From contig NZ_JBDLLU010000004.1 of the NCBI RefSeq assembly GCF_039749495.1, positions 92,833-156,832 on the forward strand: DNA of 64,000 nt, in the 5' to 3' direction. Positions 16,184 to 24,293 of the stretch are shown piece after piece. Below the pieces are notes generated by a model. That model worked only from the letters and a program-made list of their open reading frames with translations. It was not told the origin of the DNA and did no database searches. A program made the position numbers and the translations under genes. Each line of letters begins with the position of its first letter. The stretch's first letter is position 1. The stretch comes from Dehalogenimonas sp. THU2. Lineage in GTDB: Bacteria > Chloroflexota > Dehalococcoidia > Dehalococcoidales > Dehalococcoidaceae.

Positions 16184-17364
16184 TACTCGAAGGTAAAACG
16201 GTCGTCCTGGGCGTCACCGGCGGTATCGCCGCCTACAAGGCGGCTGATATCGCTTCCAAACTGGTGCAATCTGGGGCGACGGTTGAGGTTATCATGACCG
16301 AATCCGCCCAGAAATTTATAACGCCCCTGACCTTCCGGGCGATCACCGGCCGCCCTGCCGTAACTTCGATGTGGGAGATGACCGGTGAGTTCTCGATCGA
16401 GCATATTTCCTTAGCCGAAGCAGCGGATATCGTCCTCATCGCTCCCGCCACCGCCAACACCATCGCCAGGCTGGCTTGCGGCCTCGCCGATGATATGCTG
16501 GCTTCGACAGTATTGGCAACCAGGGCGCCGGTCATCATCGCCCCGGCCATGAACTGCAATATGTATGAGAACACCGTCACCCAGGAGAATATCCAGAAAC
16601 TGGAATGCCGCGGCTTCACCTTCGTCGGACCGGAGACCGGGCGGCTGGCCTGCGGCACCGAGGGCAGGGGACGCCTGGCCGCGACGGAAGCGATTCTCTC
16701 GACGGTGCATATGGTCCTCGGCCGCAACGGCGACCTGGCCGGTAAAACCATTGTGGTTACCGCCGGCGGAACTCGCGAGCCGGTGGATCCTGTCCGCTAT
16801 ATCGGCAATCGGTCCTCGGGCAAGATGGGTTACGCGCTGGCGCTTGCCGCCCGTGACCGCGGCGCCACAGTGAAACTCATTTCGACGATAGATCTGCCGG
16901 ATACCACCGGGATGGATGTGTTTCGGGTGGGAACCGCCGGGGAAATGCTGACAGTGGTAAAAGAAGCGGTCAAGGGCGCCGACGCCCTCATTATGGCAGC
17001 CGCGGTGGCTGATTTCCGACCGTCTCAAGTTGCCGCCGATAAGATCAAAAAAGACTCGATTTCGCCTTACTTGAAACTGGAACCCACGGCGGATATTCTC
17101 TCTGAGATCCAGGGCGATTTCATCCGCGTCGGCTTCGCCGCTGAATCCCGCGACCTCATCGAAAATGCCAAAAAGAAACTTGCCGCCAAGAACCTGGATC
17201 TGATCGTCGCTAATGATGTGACCGCCACGGGCTCTGGTTTCGGCGCGGACACTAACAAGGTGACGCTGCTGTTCAAGGATGGTCGAATCGAAGACCTGCC
17301 GCTGATGAGTAAGCGTGAGGTGGGGGAGGCTATTATCGATTGGATGGCCAACGGGATAGAGTGA
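16180..17364 (+). CDS. coaBC: Bifunctional phosphopantothenoylcysteine decarboxylase / phosphopantothenate-cysteine ligase
   Basis: A 394-residue fusion making 4'-phosphopantetheine. The N-terminal flavoprotein CoaC domain (about 1-180) has GVTGGIAAYKAADIASKL, the catalytic His in SIEHISLAEAAD, and PAMNCNMY with the family Asn and Cys. The C-terminal CoaB domain (about 188-394) has VTAGGTREPVDPVRYIGNRS and an AAVADFRP loop. Length and order are standard. It converges with the TGA-containing gene pair 16 bases downstream. Confidence 0.95.
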   Translation: MILEGKTVVLGVTGGIAAYKAADIASKLVQSGATVEVIMTESAQKFITPLTFRAITGRPAVTSMWEMTGEFSIEHISLAEAADIVLIAPATANTIARLACGLADDMLASTVLATRAPVIIAPAMNCNMYENTVTQENIQKLECRGFTFVGPETGRLACGTEGRGRLAATEAILSTVHMVLGRNGDLAGKTIVVTAGGTREPVDPVRYIGNRSSGKMGYALALAARDRGATVKLISTIDLPDTTGMDVFRVGTAGEMLTVVKEAVKGADALIMAAAVADFRPSQVAADKIKKDSISPYLKLEPTADILSEIQGDFIRVGFAAESRDLIENAKKKLAAKNLDLIVANDVTATGSGFGADTNKVTLLFKDGRIEDLPLMSKREVGEAIIDWMANGIE

Positions 17365-17380
17365 TGGTCTAGAGCAGGTA

Positions 17381-17593
17381 TTAAACGGCCGTAACCGCCC
17401 TTCTCTTATGCTTATACCCCAGTCCGATAAAATAAAACCCGCCTATCATCGAGACTACGTGAAAGATCACGGCCGGTATCTGTGACAGGAAAGAGGGCGC
17501 GTCATCCGCGGCGACCGCCGCGACGATGCTGACGGCTCAGACTATGCCGATACCGAGTAAAGTGTATCCCAGGCCTTTGTAAAATGCGCTCAT
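17381..17593 (-). CDS. Small membrane protein with an in-frame TGA (candidate selenoprotein), second gene of pair
   Basis: A frame of 71 codons from ATG 17593 to TAA 17381, interrupted only by TGA at codon 19 (17537-17539). GGGAGG sits six bases before the ATG. The first helix (about 7-30) reads TLLGIGIV-x-AVSIVAAV around the TGA. A second hydrophobic stretch covers about 38-59, and the tail is basic (KHKRR). Twenty bases after the TGA comes CGCGGC-GGTC-GCCGCG, a perfect six-pair hairpin (17507-17522) with further CATC/GATG pairing below it. As I recall, GGUC is the apical loop of the E. coli fdhF selenocysteine element. The alternatives are a nonsense mutation of Trp TGG, or readthrough. I know no homolog. 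Confidence 0.55.
17503..17528 (-). promoter_or_regulatory. Candidate SECIS-like hairpin after the TGA
   Basis: On the minus strand CATC-GT-CGCGGC-GGTC-GCCGCG-GATG forms a strong stem with a two-base bulge and GGUC loop. The loop begins 21 bases after the TGA. A G-bearing apical loop at roughly 16-37 bases is the bacterial expectation, from memory. Confidence 0.45.
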
Positions 17594-17605
17594 TTCATTC
17601 CTCCC

Positions 17606-17791
17606 TTATGCCTGTACCGCGTTCACGAACATCCACAGCGCCAGCAGAGCGGAGGTGCCGTGGATGGCATAACCGGTCATCGAGTTTTTGCTCCAGGGTT
17701 TTTCTTTCTTGCGGAACACGCCCGCCATCACTGCAATTATTCAGACAAGCTGCAGGATGAAGAAGAATGCGGCGCCTATCCACCATCCCAT
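17606..17791 (-). CDS. Small membrane protein with an in-frame TGA (candidate selenoprotein), first gene of pair
   Basis: A frame of 62 codons from ATG 17791 to TAA 17606, interrupted only by TGA at codon 17 (17741-17743). A perfect AGGAGG lies seven bases before the ATG. The N-terminal helix (about 2-26) reads FFFILQLV-x-IIAVMAGVF around the TGA. A basic loop RKKEKPWSKN follows, then a second helix (about 41-60). Downstream of the TGA a weaker hairpin, GCGG-loop-CCGC (17711-17725), has G as the first loop base, 20 bases after the TGA. The second TGA gene starts 12 bases after this stop. Independent nonsense mutations in both genes would be a coincidence. Confidence 0.55.
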
Positions 17792-17816
17792 ATTGTCGCC
17801 TCCTGATCTTAATCTT

Positions 17817-17858
17817 GAGGGTGACCCTCGTTACGGAGATGATAACCTATTGGTCACC
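17817..17858. promoter_or_regulatory. Inverted repeats upstream of the TGA gene pair
   Basis: GAGGGT-G-ACCCTC (17817-17829) is a perfect inverted repeat 26 bases upstream of the first ATG of the pair. GGTGACC (17820-17826) also recurs as GGTCACC (17852-17858). Possible operator or leader hairpin. No clear promoter boxes were found. Confidence 0.35.
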
Positions 17859-17988
17859 TGGCTGCATCATGCAAAAAGGGAGTTTTTGCACTGGTCTTTT
17901 GGGTAGGATGATCGCCAGATGATCCGCAGGCATAAGTTTCAGGATAGGTATGTTAAACTATTACAACGACATCTCGAGAGGAGATAAC

Positions 17989-18318
17989 ATGACGGAAAAA
18001 GAAAATTTATCGGCTCAAGCTTTGATGCTGGCCGAACTGATCAATTATCAGGCTGGCGCCGTGGTCAGCCGCACCCTGGCCGACCGGCCGGCGGGCACGA
18101 TCACCCTATTTGCCTTCGACGCAGGGCAGGGGTTGTCGGAGCACTCGGCGCCGTATGACGCCTTCGTTTATGCCGCGGATGGAGAAGCCGATGTTACGAT
18201 TTCCGGTAAGCTGCACCACGTAACCGGGGGGCAGATGATCATCATGCCGGCAAACGAACCCCACGCCTTACGCGCCACCAAGCCGTTCAAAATGCTGCTG
18301 GTGATGATCCGGTCTTGA
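17989..18318 (+). CDS. Cupin domain protein
   Basis: A 109-residue single-domain cupin. Motif 1 reads GLSEHSAPYDAFVYAADGEA (about 45-64), with one His where many cupins have HxH. Motif 2 is MIIMPANEPHALRA (about 86-99). The start ATG 17989 follows GAGAGGAG. Family members bind a metal and act as small sensors, isomerases or oxygenases, and no substrate can be named. The gene is divergent from the TGA pair and ends in a hairpin. Confidence 0.85.
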   Translation: MTEKENLSAQALMLAELINYQAGAVVSRTLADRPAGTITLFAFDAGQGLSEHSAPYDAFVYAADGEADVTISGKLHHVTGGQMIIMPANEPHALRATKPFKMLLVMIRS

Positions 18319-18333
18319 TCCAAAATCAAGACC
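18311..18333 (+). terminator. Hairpin at the end of the cupin gene
   Basis: GGTCTTGAT and ATCAAGACC form a nine-pair stem around CCAAA, followed by GAAAATCC and not a T run. A terminator is possible but weak. Confidence 0.4.
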
Positions 18334-18356
18334 GAAAATCCTAAATCCTAATATCT

Positions 18357-18435
18357 AAGCACTAAATAATCTCAAAATCCAAAATTATAAATTCAAAATG
18401 TTTTGGATTTGTTTAGGATATTTAGATTAGTGCTT
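18357..18435. repeat. AT-rich long inverted repeat
   Basis: AAGCACTAA (18357-18365) and TTAGTGCTT (18427-18435) bracket an AT-rich tract with CCAAAA/TTTTGG arms, forming an imperfect hairpin of about 80 bases. It supplies the last codons of the adjacent kinase gene. Confidence 0.6.
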
Positions 18436-19822
18436 GGGATTTGGCTTCTGCCGGCAGGATGATATAAAAAGTAGTCCCATGACCCGGAATGCTCTCGACC
18501 CGCACCTTCCCGCCATGGGCGGTGACCATTTGTTTGACGATGGCCAGTCCCAGCCCGGCCCCGTTGCCTTCACTCCGTGCACGGGAATCCTCGACACGGT
18601 AGAAACGGTCGAAGATGTGATTCAGTTCGTCGGCAGCGATGCCCTCGCCGGTATCGGATACGGCGGCGGTAACTGCAGGTTTGCCGTCCAGTTCGGAATT
18701 ACTAAGCGACACGGCAACCTGCCCGCCCTCTGGTGTGTGACGCAGGGCATTGGATAAGAGATTAGCTAAGACCTGTTCCAACCTTACCCAATCGGCGGGC
18801 ACGGGTTGCAAGTTACTGCCGCTTTTGAATGATAGTGTTATCCCTTTAGCATCGGCCAGCGGCCGGAACTGGTCCATTTTACGCCGGGCTAGATCGGTCC
18901 AATCGATGGGTGCTAGATCGAGGTGAAGCTTGCCGGCTTCTGCCAGTGACAGGTCTCGGAGGTCGGAGATGAGACGGGTCAAAAGGACGGTCTCTTCCTT
19001 GATCAGATGCAATTGGCGCTCTTCCGTCGGCAGTACGCCGTCCAGCATGGCGTCCACCGTACCGTTGATGATAGTCAGCGGTGTACGCAACTCATGGGCC
19101 ACGTCCGCCAGCAGGCGTTTTCGAGCTGCCTCGCTCTGTTCCAGGCTTCCGGCCATTGCGTTGAAGGAAGCGGCTAGGCGGCCGGTCTCGTCACGTGACC
19201 TGACCTCGACCCGGTGGCCGAGGTTGCCCGCCGCGATCTCTTTGGCGCCGGTATCGAGGGCTTTCAGCGGGCGAATGAAATTGATTGCCAGGACAACGGC
19301 TAAACCTACGGCGATGGTGGCGGCGATGCCGCCGGACAGCCACAGCCAGCGATTGGCTTGGTCGAGGAAATCCTGTTCCGCGTTCAGTACGTCTGTCTGG
19401 CTGAGATAGAAGAACTGGCCGATTGCCTGGCCGCTCATTTGCCCGCTCCCCCCACCCTGGAAGCCCATCCTGATTCGAATAAGATGACCTCCGGTCAGGC
19501 CGGACTGGCTTACGGTCTGTCCGATAAGAAGATTCGCCGTATCGCCGACGATGGTATTTTCGCTATCAGCCACCACTAGCCGATCGTTCTCGAAAGCTAG
19601 CAACTGGGGGAGAATGTTGTTGACGCCGGTCCAACTGCCCTGGTTTTGCATATAAAAGACAACCAACGACTGACTGATGGCATCGGCAATTACAGGGTTG
19701 GTGTCAACGTAGCTGCGGAATTCACGGCTAGTACCGGCGTTGGTCAGCACCGCCATTACCGCCACAGCGATGACGGCCACCAGCACCAGCGCGCTTCCGA
19801 GTTTAAGCGCCAAGCTTTTCAA
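18422..19822 (-). CDS. Sensor histidine kinase
   Basis: A 466-residue membrane kinase. TM1 spans about 7-27. An extracytoplasmic sensor region covers about 30-160. TM2 spans about 163-185, followed by HAMP. The dimerisation/phosphoacceptor H box is LADVAHELRTPLTIINGT (about 239-256). The ATPase domain has VLANLLSNALRHTPEGG, VSDTGEGIA and GNGAGLGLAIV. The start is TTG overlapping the regulator stop, so the two are coupled. The last five residues come from a dispersed repeat. The stimulus is unknown, but the operon begins with a secreted protein. Confidence 0.92.
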   Translation of the reverse strand: MKSLALKLGSALVLVAVIAVAVMAVLTNAGTSREFRSYVDTNPVIADAISQSLVVFYMQNQGSWTGVNNILPQLLAFENDRLVVADSENTIVGDTANLLIGQTVSQSGLTGGHLIRIRMGFQGGGSGQMSGQAIGQFFYLSQTDVLNAEQDFLDQANRWLWLSGGIAATIAVGLAVVLAINFIRPLKALDTGAKEIAAGNLGHRVEVRSRDETGRLAASFNAMAGSLEQSEAARKRLLADVAHELRTPLTIINGTVDAMLDGVLPTEERQLHLIKEETVLLTRLISDLRDLSLAEAGKLHLDLAPIDWTDLARRKMDQFRPLADAKGITLSFKSGSNLQPVPADWVRLEQVLANLLSNALRHTPEGGQVAVSLSNSELDGKPAVTAAVSDTGEGIAADELNHIFDRFYRVEDSRARSEGNGAGLGLAIVKQMVTAHGGKVRVESIPGHGTTFYIILPAEAKSQALI

Positions 19823-20508
19823 CGCGGTGTCTCCAGTTTGTAACCAGCCCCGTAGACAGTGTGGATGTAAGCCGGTTTCTCCGGATCGGATTCGATTTTA
19901 CGACGCAGGTTTTTAATATGGCTGTCGATGGTCCGTTCGTAACCCTCGTATGAGTCTCCCTGAAGACGGTCAAGCAGTTCGCCGCGGCTGAAAACTCGCC
20001 CAGGATTGGCGGCCAAAAGCCGCAGCAGATCGAATTCGGTTGTCGTCAATTCGATCTGCTGATTACCTACCGTCGCCTGCCTCCGTTCGGCGTCCACGCT
20101 GAGGTCACCTGTTCTGATCAATTTAGTGGTTTGTCGTGGTTCGGCGCGCCGGAGGATGGCTTTTACGCGGGCCACCAGCTCCCGGCCTTCGAACGGCTTG
20201 GTCAGGTAATCGTCGGCACCCAGTTCCAGTCCGACGATCTTGTCGGTCAGTTCATCGCGTGCGGTGAGCATGATGATGGGAGTGTCATGGTCCTTGCGGA
20301 TTGCCCGGCATACCTCGTTGCCTGAGAGCTTGGGCAGCATCAGATCGAGGACGACAAGGTCCGGTTTTTCCTGGCGGAAGACCTGAAGGGCAGCCTCGCC
20401 ATCATAGGCGACTACCACCCGGAAACCTTCCCGCTCCAGATATGCCCGGACGATGTCCGTGATCTTCACTTCGTCGTCAATCACCAATATCTTTTTGGTC
20501 ATATTCAT
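19819..20508 (-). CDS. OmpR/PhoB-family response regulator
   Basis: A 229-residue regulator with a receiver domain (about 4-118) and winged-helix domain (about 135-228). The acidic pocket is VIDDE, the phosphoacceptor Asp lies in LVVLDLMLPKLSG (about 53), and the conserved Lys is in DYLTKPFEG. The DNA-binding region has RTIDSHIKNLRRKIE. I start at ATG 20508 after AAGG. Two further Met codons are close. It is the partner of the kinase that follows. Confidence 0.92.
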   Translation of the reverse strand: MNMTKKILVIDDEVKITDIVRAYLEREGFRVVVAYDGEAALQVFRQEKPDLVVLDLMLPKLSGNEVCRAIRKDHDTPIIMLTARDELTDKIVGLELGADDYLTKPFEGRELVARVKAILRRAEPRQTTKLIRTGDLSVDAERRQATVGNQQIELTTTEFDLLRLLAANPGRVFSRGELLDRLQGDSYEGYERTIDSHIKNLRRKIESDPEKPAYIHTVYGAGYKLETPR

Positions 20509-20633
20509 AATATAGCCTTGTTGTACGGGCGGGCGCAATGAGAAAGTATCGGGGACTGGATCTAGTGATGTCGAGAGGCAGGCGGTTTATGCCTGCCTCT
20601 CGACTATCAACAAGGAAAGGGAGTGTGTTGGAT

Positions 20634-21143
20634 TTAACGGCGCATACCGCCGAATCCACGCATCCCGCCGAAACCCGCGGCAGGGGCAAGGTCATCACCG
20701 ACCGCACCGCTACAACCACCCAGACCCCTGGGAGCCGTATTGGAGGTCACCATTACCCGGATGTTCTGCTCCATGGTCTGAAGCATGAGGTTGGCTTGCT
20801 CCTGGGTGAGCCGGCCGGCTGCCACCGCAGCCTGGAGGATCTCCTGGCGGGCTTCGATAAGAGCGGCGACGAGGGCGTTCTCGTTCACGCCCTTGGAGGC
20901 GGCGATCTCAGCCAGGGTTTTACCACCGGCGCGGAGGTCGTAAAGCTCTTCCGCGGTCAGACCCAGCAGGTCTGTAATCACAGTGGAGTTGCCGCCGAAG
21001 CCGCCGAATCCGCCCAAACCGGGTCCACCGCAGGCACCGGGAGTTACTGTGGGCTCATCCGCAGCGAAGGCGACGGTACCGAAGCCGGTAGCCAGGGCGA
21101 CCACCGCTAGGACCACCGCAGCAATTTTCCAATTCTTTTTCAT
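20634..21143 (-). CDS. Secreted Gly-rich small protein (DUF2680-like)
   Basis: A 169-residue exported protein. The signal peptide is KKNWKIAAVVLAVVALATGF, with cleavage near AFA-AD (about 27). The mature part starts with a GGPGLGGFGGFGG tract. A helical core (LTAEELYDLRAGGKTLAEIA, then ALIEARQEILQAAVAAGRLT) follows, and it ends with another Gly/Met/Arg-rich tail. The helical core resembles DUF2680 proteins. AAAGGTGG precedes the ATG. It lies upstream of the response regulator and kinase on the same strand, so it may modulate or be controlled by that sensor. Confidence 0.75.
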   Translation of the reverse strand: MKKNWKIAAVVLAVVALATGFGTVAFAADEPTVTPGACGGPGLGGFGGFGGNSTVITDLLGLTAEELYDLRAGGKTLAEIAASKGVNENALVAALIEARQEILQAAVAAGRLTQEQANLMLQTMEQNIRVMVTSNTAPRGLGGCSGAVGDDLAPAAGFGGMRGFGGMRR

Positions 21144-21307
21144 AAGTTGTCACCACCTTTCATATTGGATTTTTACTATAGTTCCATCATAGCAACCGAT
21201 TGTGGAGAGAATATGGACTGAGTTTGGCGATTTAGAGGAGTTTGCATGCGGGAGTTCATCATATGATAATTGGGGTGAATGGAAGCGACGGGAGAAATGC
21301 TATAGCG

Positions 21308-22603
21308 ATGACATTATTCGGCAGCTCCGGTATTCGACGCGTGGTTGATGCGCCTTTCGTCGATCTGGTCGGACGGCTGGGGCGGTCGGTGGCGATGGGG
21401 TCAAAACGAGTTGTGGTCGGGGGCGATCATAGATTATCCACGCCGGCGCTTAAGGCAGCTTTGTTCACCGGTCTGGGTGAAGGCGGCGCCGCGGCTTTCG
21501 ACACCGGACTGGCGCCGACGCCTACACTGGCCTATGCCGCCCGGCATTTCGATGCCGGAATTATGGTGACCGCCTCTCATAACCCGCCGGAGTATAACGG
21601 TTTGAAGTTCTGGAACCCGGACGGATCGGCCTTCGACGCGGTTCAGGAGGCTGAACTCGAACATCAGACGTCGATAGCGGGGAATCAACCGAGCGGTGAT
21701 GGAATCGCGATATCAGTCGATTATCCGGATGCCATCGGTGAACACATCGAACGAATCATGAAACTTTGTCCCGGGCGGTTGGACGGACTTAAAGTGGCGC
21801 TGGACTGCGGGGGCGGGGCGGGCAGCGTCATCACACCGAAGATACTCGGGTTGATGGGCGCAGAGGTGATACCGGTATTTTGTGATACTTCCAGTGATTT
21901 TCCGAGAGACAGCGAACCCATCGAATCCAATCTTTCCGAACTCATCAATACGGTCGTATCCAGCGGCGCCCGGCTGGGTCTGGCTCATGATGGGGATGCC
22001 GACCGGTTGGTGGCGGTAGATTCACGCGGGCAAATCGTATCGGGTGACAAATTGATGGTCGTGCTGGCGCGGAGCCTGGGGGCGCGGTCGGTTGTTACTA
22101 CCGTCGAAACTTCGATGGCAGTCGAAGAAGCCGGGTTCGCCGTACGGCGCACCCGGGTAGGTGACAGCGCCGTGTCCGCTGAACTGAAAATCGGCGGCGG
22201 TGAGTTCGGCGGTGAGCCTTGCGGCGCCTGGATCTTTCCGGATCTGTCGTATTGCCCAGACGCGGTTCATGCCGCGGCGGTTTTGTGCTCTATTGCCACG
22301 CAAACCGACTTCGACAGGTTGCTGGATGGTGTTCCCGAGTATCCCATCGTTCGCGGCGCGATAACTTTCAAAACACCGCCGCCCGTGGCGGCGATCGAAA
22401 ATCGGCTGTCGTCGTTGCAACCTGATTCGATCCAACGCACCGACGGATTGAAGCTCGTTTTTCCGGATAGCTGGCTCCTGGTCCGGCTTTCCGGTACCGA
22501 ACCGAAGCTCCGTTTCACCGTGGAAGCCCGCACCGGACAGGATGCCCGGCGCCTGTACGCCCGGGCGGCGGCGGCGGTCGATAGCCTTATTTCTGGACGT
22601 TGA
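21308..22603 (+). CDS. Phosphohexomutase (phosphoglucomutase/phosphomannomutase family)
   Basis: A four-domain mutase of 431 residues interconverting hexose 1- and 6-phosphates. The substrate-binding start is FGSSGIRR. The phosphoserine loop is VTASHNPPEYNGLKFW (about 86-101), the Mg loop is HDGDADRLVAVD (about 224-235), and the C-terminal phosphate loop is RLSGTEPKLRFTVEA. I start at ATG 21308 because family members begin just before FGxSG. ATG 21263 has the better ribosome binding site (GGGAG) and would add 15 residues. The hexose cannot be specified. Confidence 0.9.
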   Translation: MTLFGSSGIRRVVDAPFVDLVGRLGRSVAMGSKRVVVGGDHRLSTPALKAALFTGLGEGGAAAFDTGLAPTPTLAYAARHFDAGIMVTASHNPPEYNGLKFWNPDGSAFDAVQEAELEHQTSIAGNQPSGDGIAISVDYPDAIGEHIERIMKLCPGRLDGLKVALDCGGGAGSVITPKILGLMGAEVIPVFCDTSSDFPRDSEPIESNLSELINTVVSSGARLGLAHDGDADRLVAVDSRGQIVSGDKLMVVLARSLGARSVVTTVETSMAVEEAGFAVRRTRVGDSAVSAELKIGGGEFGGEPCGAWIFPDLSYCPDAVHAAAVLCSIATQTDFDRLLDGVPEYPIVRGAITFKTPPPVAAIENRLSSLQPDSIQRTDGLKLVFPDSWLLVRLSGTEPKLRFTVEARTGQDARRLYARAAAAVDSLISGR

Positions 22604-22690
22604 CCGTATCTAACACTCGCGCTAAGTTCCTCCTGTATCCGCCACCTCATTGATCATAATCGTGCGCCTTTTTCAGGTGACATAAGTTAC

Positions 22691-22718
22691 TTACAAACTT
22701 TGCATAAAGTTATAAAAT
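22691..22718 (+). promoter_or_regulatory. Possible promoter of the small zinc-ribbon gene
   Basis: TTACAA (22691-22696) and TAAAAT (22713-22718) with a 16-base spacer in an AT-rich stretch 40 bases before the gene. Confidence 0.4.
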
Positions 22719-22758
22719 GTCAGTGTCTTGATTGAATCGGTGAACGGAGGAATCCAAG

Positions 22759-22956
22759 ATGTATAAAATTAAAAGCTGCCCCCGTTGTCATTTCGGTGAT
22801 GTTTACGGCGACAGCGATCAATATGGCAAGTATGAGCAGTGTTTCCAGTGCGGCTGGACCAATTATCCGGACCGGAAATTGACCCAGGAAGAAGCCCAGG
22901 CCGAAAAAGGCGAGCCGGTAGGCGCCAGCGGGAAACGAGACCGCCGCCACAAGTAA
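22759..22956 (+). CDS. Small zinc-ribbon protein
   Basis: A 65-residue protein with CPRC (about 7-10) and CFQC (about 29-32), a single zinc-ribbon spacing, followed by a charged disordered tail ending GKRDRRHK. It is preceded by ACGGAGGAA and followed by a strong bidirectional terminator, so it is a stand-alone transcription unit. Nucleic-acid binding is plausible from the fold and basic tail but not shown. Confidence 0.75.
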   Translation: MYKIKSCPRCHFGDVYGDSDQYGKYEQCFQCGWTNYPDRKLTQEEAQAEKGEPVGASGKRDRRHK

Positions 22957-22980
22957 TAAATCTAATCTAGCGATATTGAA

Positions 22981-23008
22981 AAAAGCCCCCTCGCCAGAGG
23001 GGGCTTTT
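22981..23008. terminator. Bidirectional intrinsic terminator
   Basis: AAAAGCCCCCTC and GAGGGGGCTTTT form a 12-pair stem around GCCA, with A and T runs on both sides. It serves the zinc-ribbon gene and the converging aminopeptidase gene. Confidence 0.9.
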
Positions 23009-23038
23009 CGATTGGGTTCGAAATTTCGATTGGGCTTT

Positions 23039-24145
23039 TTAGACATCGATAACGAACTTACCATCCTTATATAAAAGGTCGCCGTCGACGCGGATCTCGC
23101 CGCCGCGGCGCAGGTCGCAGACCATGTCCCAATGAATGGCGGACTCGTTGACCGAGCCGGTCTCCGGATAGCCGGCGCCCAGCGCCAGGTGGAAACTGCC
23201 GCCGATCTTCTCGTCGAAGAGGATCTCGCCGGTGAACTTGGTGATGCCCTCGTTGGTGCCGATGGCGAACTCGCCCAGGCGGCGGGCGCCTTCATCGGTG
23301 TCCAGGGTTTTCAGCAGGAACTTCTCGTTCTTCTCGGCGGTAGCCTTGACCACCCGGCCGTCCTCGAACCATAACCTGACACCGGTGACCTCGCGGCCGC
23401 TTTCGATCGCCGGATAGGAAAAATAGACGTGGCCGTTGGCTGAGTTCTCCACCGGGCCGGTAAAGACCTCGCCGTCGGGCATGTTGAACTGGCCGTCACA
23501 TTTGACGAACTTCCGGTCGGCGATGGAAAGCCTGAGGTCGGTCTCCGGCGCGGTGATGTGCACTTCTTTGCGGCACTTCAGCCAGTCAATGACTTTCTGC
23601 AACCGCGCGCTTTGGGTGCCCCAGTAGCCGATAGGGTCCTTAAGGTCCGGCATACAGGCGCTATAGACGAAGTTTTCGTATTCCTCGAAGCTCATCTCTG
23701 CGTCCTGGGCCATGGCGGAGGTGGGGAACGGGGCAACGACCCATTTCAGGTCGCCTGACGCAGAGCGTTTCATCATCGTCTTCATCAGGTCGGTGCGCGC
23801 CCTGTCATAAACGACCATGCGGTCCGGATCGACGGTGGAGAGTTTCTTGGTGTTGTCGTCGGCCAGGATGGCGAAACGGGCGTCATAATTCTCGGTGATG
23901 TGCCGCTGCGGCTGATGAATGAACTGAAGCTGCTCGTCGGTACCGTGGCGATAAAGGAGGTCCTCGTAGTCACCGCGCGGCATGACCACCGGGTGAGCAC
24001 CGGCTTTTAAGACCTCAAGGTAGATGGCCCGCGCCAGCGGCAATCCCGCCGAGGGTGTATTGATGACCGCCTTGTCGCCGGGTTTAACCTTGGTGGAGTA
24101 TTTCACCAGGAGTTCAGCCAGTTTCTGGACGCGGGGATCGGGCAT
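23039..24145 (-). CDS. Aminopeptidase, M29 family (AmpS/aminopeptidase T-like)
   Basis: A 368-residue soluble metallopeptidase removing N-terminal residues from peptides. The likely metal ligands match M29: Glu in MPDGEVFTGP (about 225), Glu in AIGTNEGITKF (about 297), His in IGGSFHLALG (about 318), and His and Asp in SAIHWDMVCDLR (about 341-345). The length is that of the shorter M29 members. It starts MPDPRVQKLAELLV, typical of the family. No signal peptide, so the enzyme is cytoplasmic. Confidence 0.9.
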   Translation of the reverse strand: MPDPRVQKLAELLVKYSTKVKPGDKAVINTPSAGLPLARAIYLEVLKAGAHPVVMPRGDYEDLLYRHGTDEQLQFIHQPQRHITENYDARFAILADDNTKKLSTVDPDRMVVYDRARTDLMKTMMKRSASGDLKWVVAPFPTSAMAQDAEMSFEEYENFVYSACMPDLKDPIGYWGTQSARLQKVIDWLKCRKEVHITAPETDLRLSIADRKFVKCDGQFNMPDGEVFTGPVENSANGHVYFSYPAIESGREVTGVRLWFEDGRVVKATAEKNEKFLLKTLDTDEGARRLGEFAIGTNEGITKFTGEILFDEKIGGSFHLALGAGYPETGSVNESAIHWDMVCDLRRGGEIRVDGDLLYKDGKFVIDV

Positions 24146-24293
24146 GGGTGTCTCTCCTTTGTAAGTAGTTGTGTTCTATGTATTCTATTCCTTGGGAGGC
24201 GGTGGGGCAAGGGGCAGGGGAACTTCAAAATTGAAAATCTTGAGTAAGGATCGACTGTTGCTAACTTTCCTTGTCATCAATTACACTTGAGCC

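Noticed and set aside
17595..17786. A 63-codon uninterrupted minus-strand frame overlapping the first TGA gene
   Set aside because: It is out of frame with the strong ribosome binding site, has Arg/Cys-rich composition typical of a shadow frame, and lacks the membrane-helix pattern seen in the TGA-containing frame.
17381..17791. Whole-genome reassignment of TGA to Trp
   Set aside because: Many genes here end in TGA at natural positions (for example 4102, 10859, 12619 and the yceD-cluster region) and use TGG for Trp throughout.
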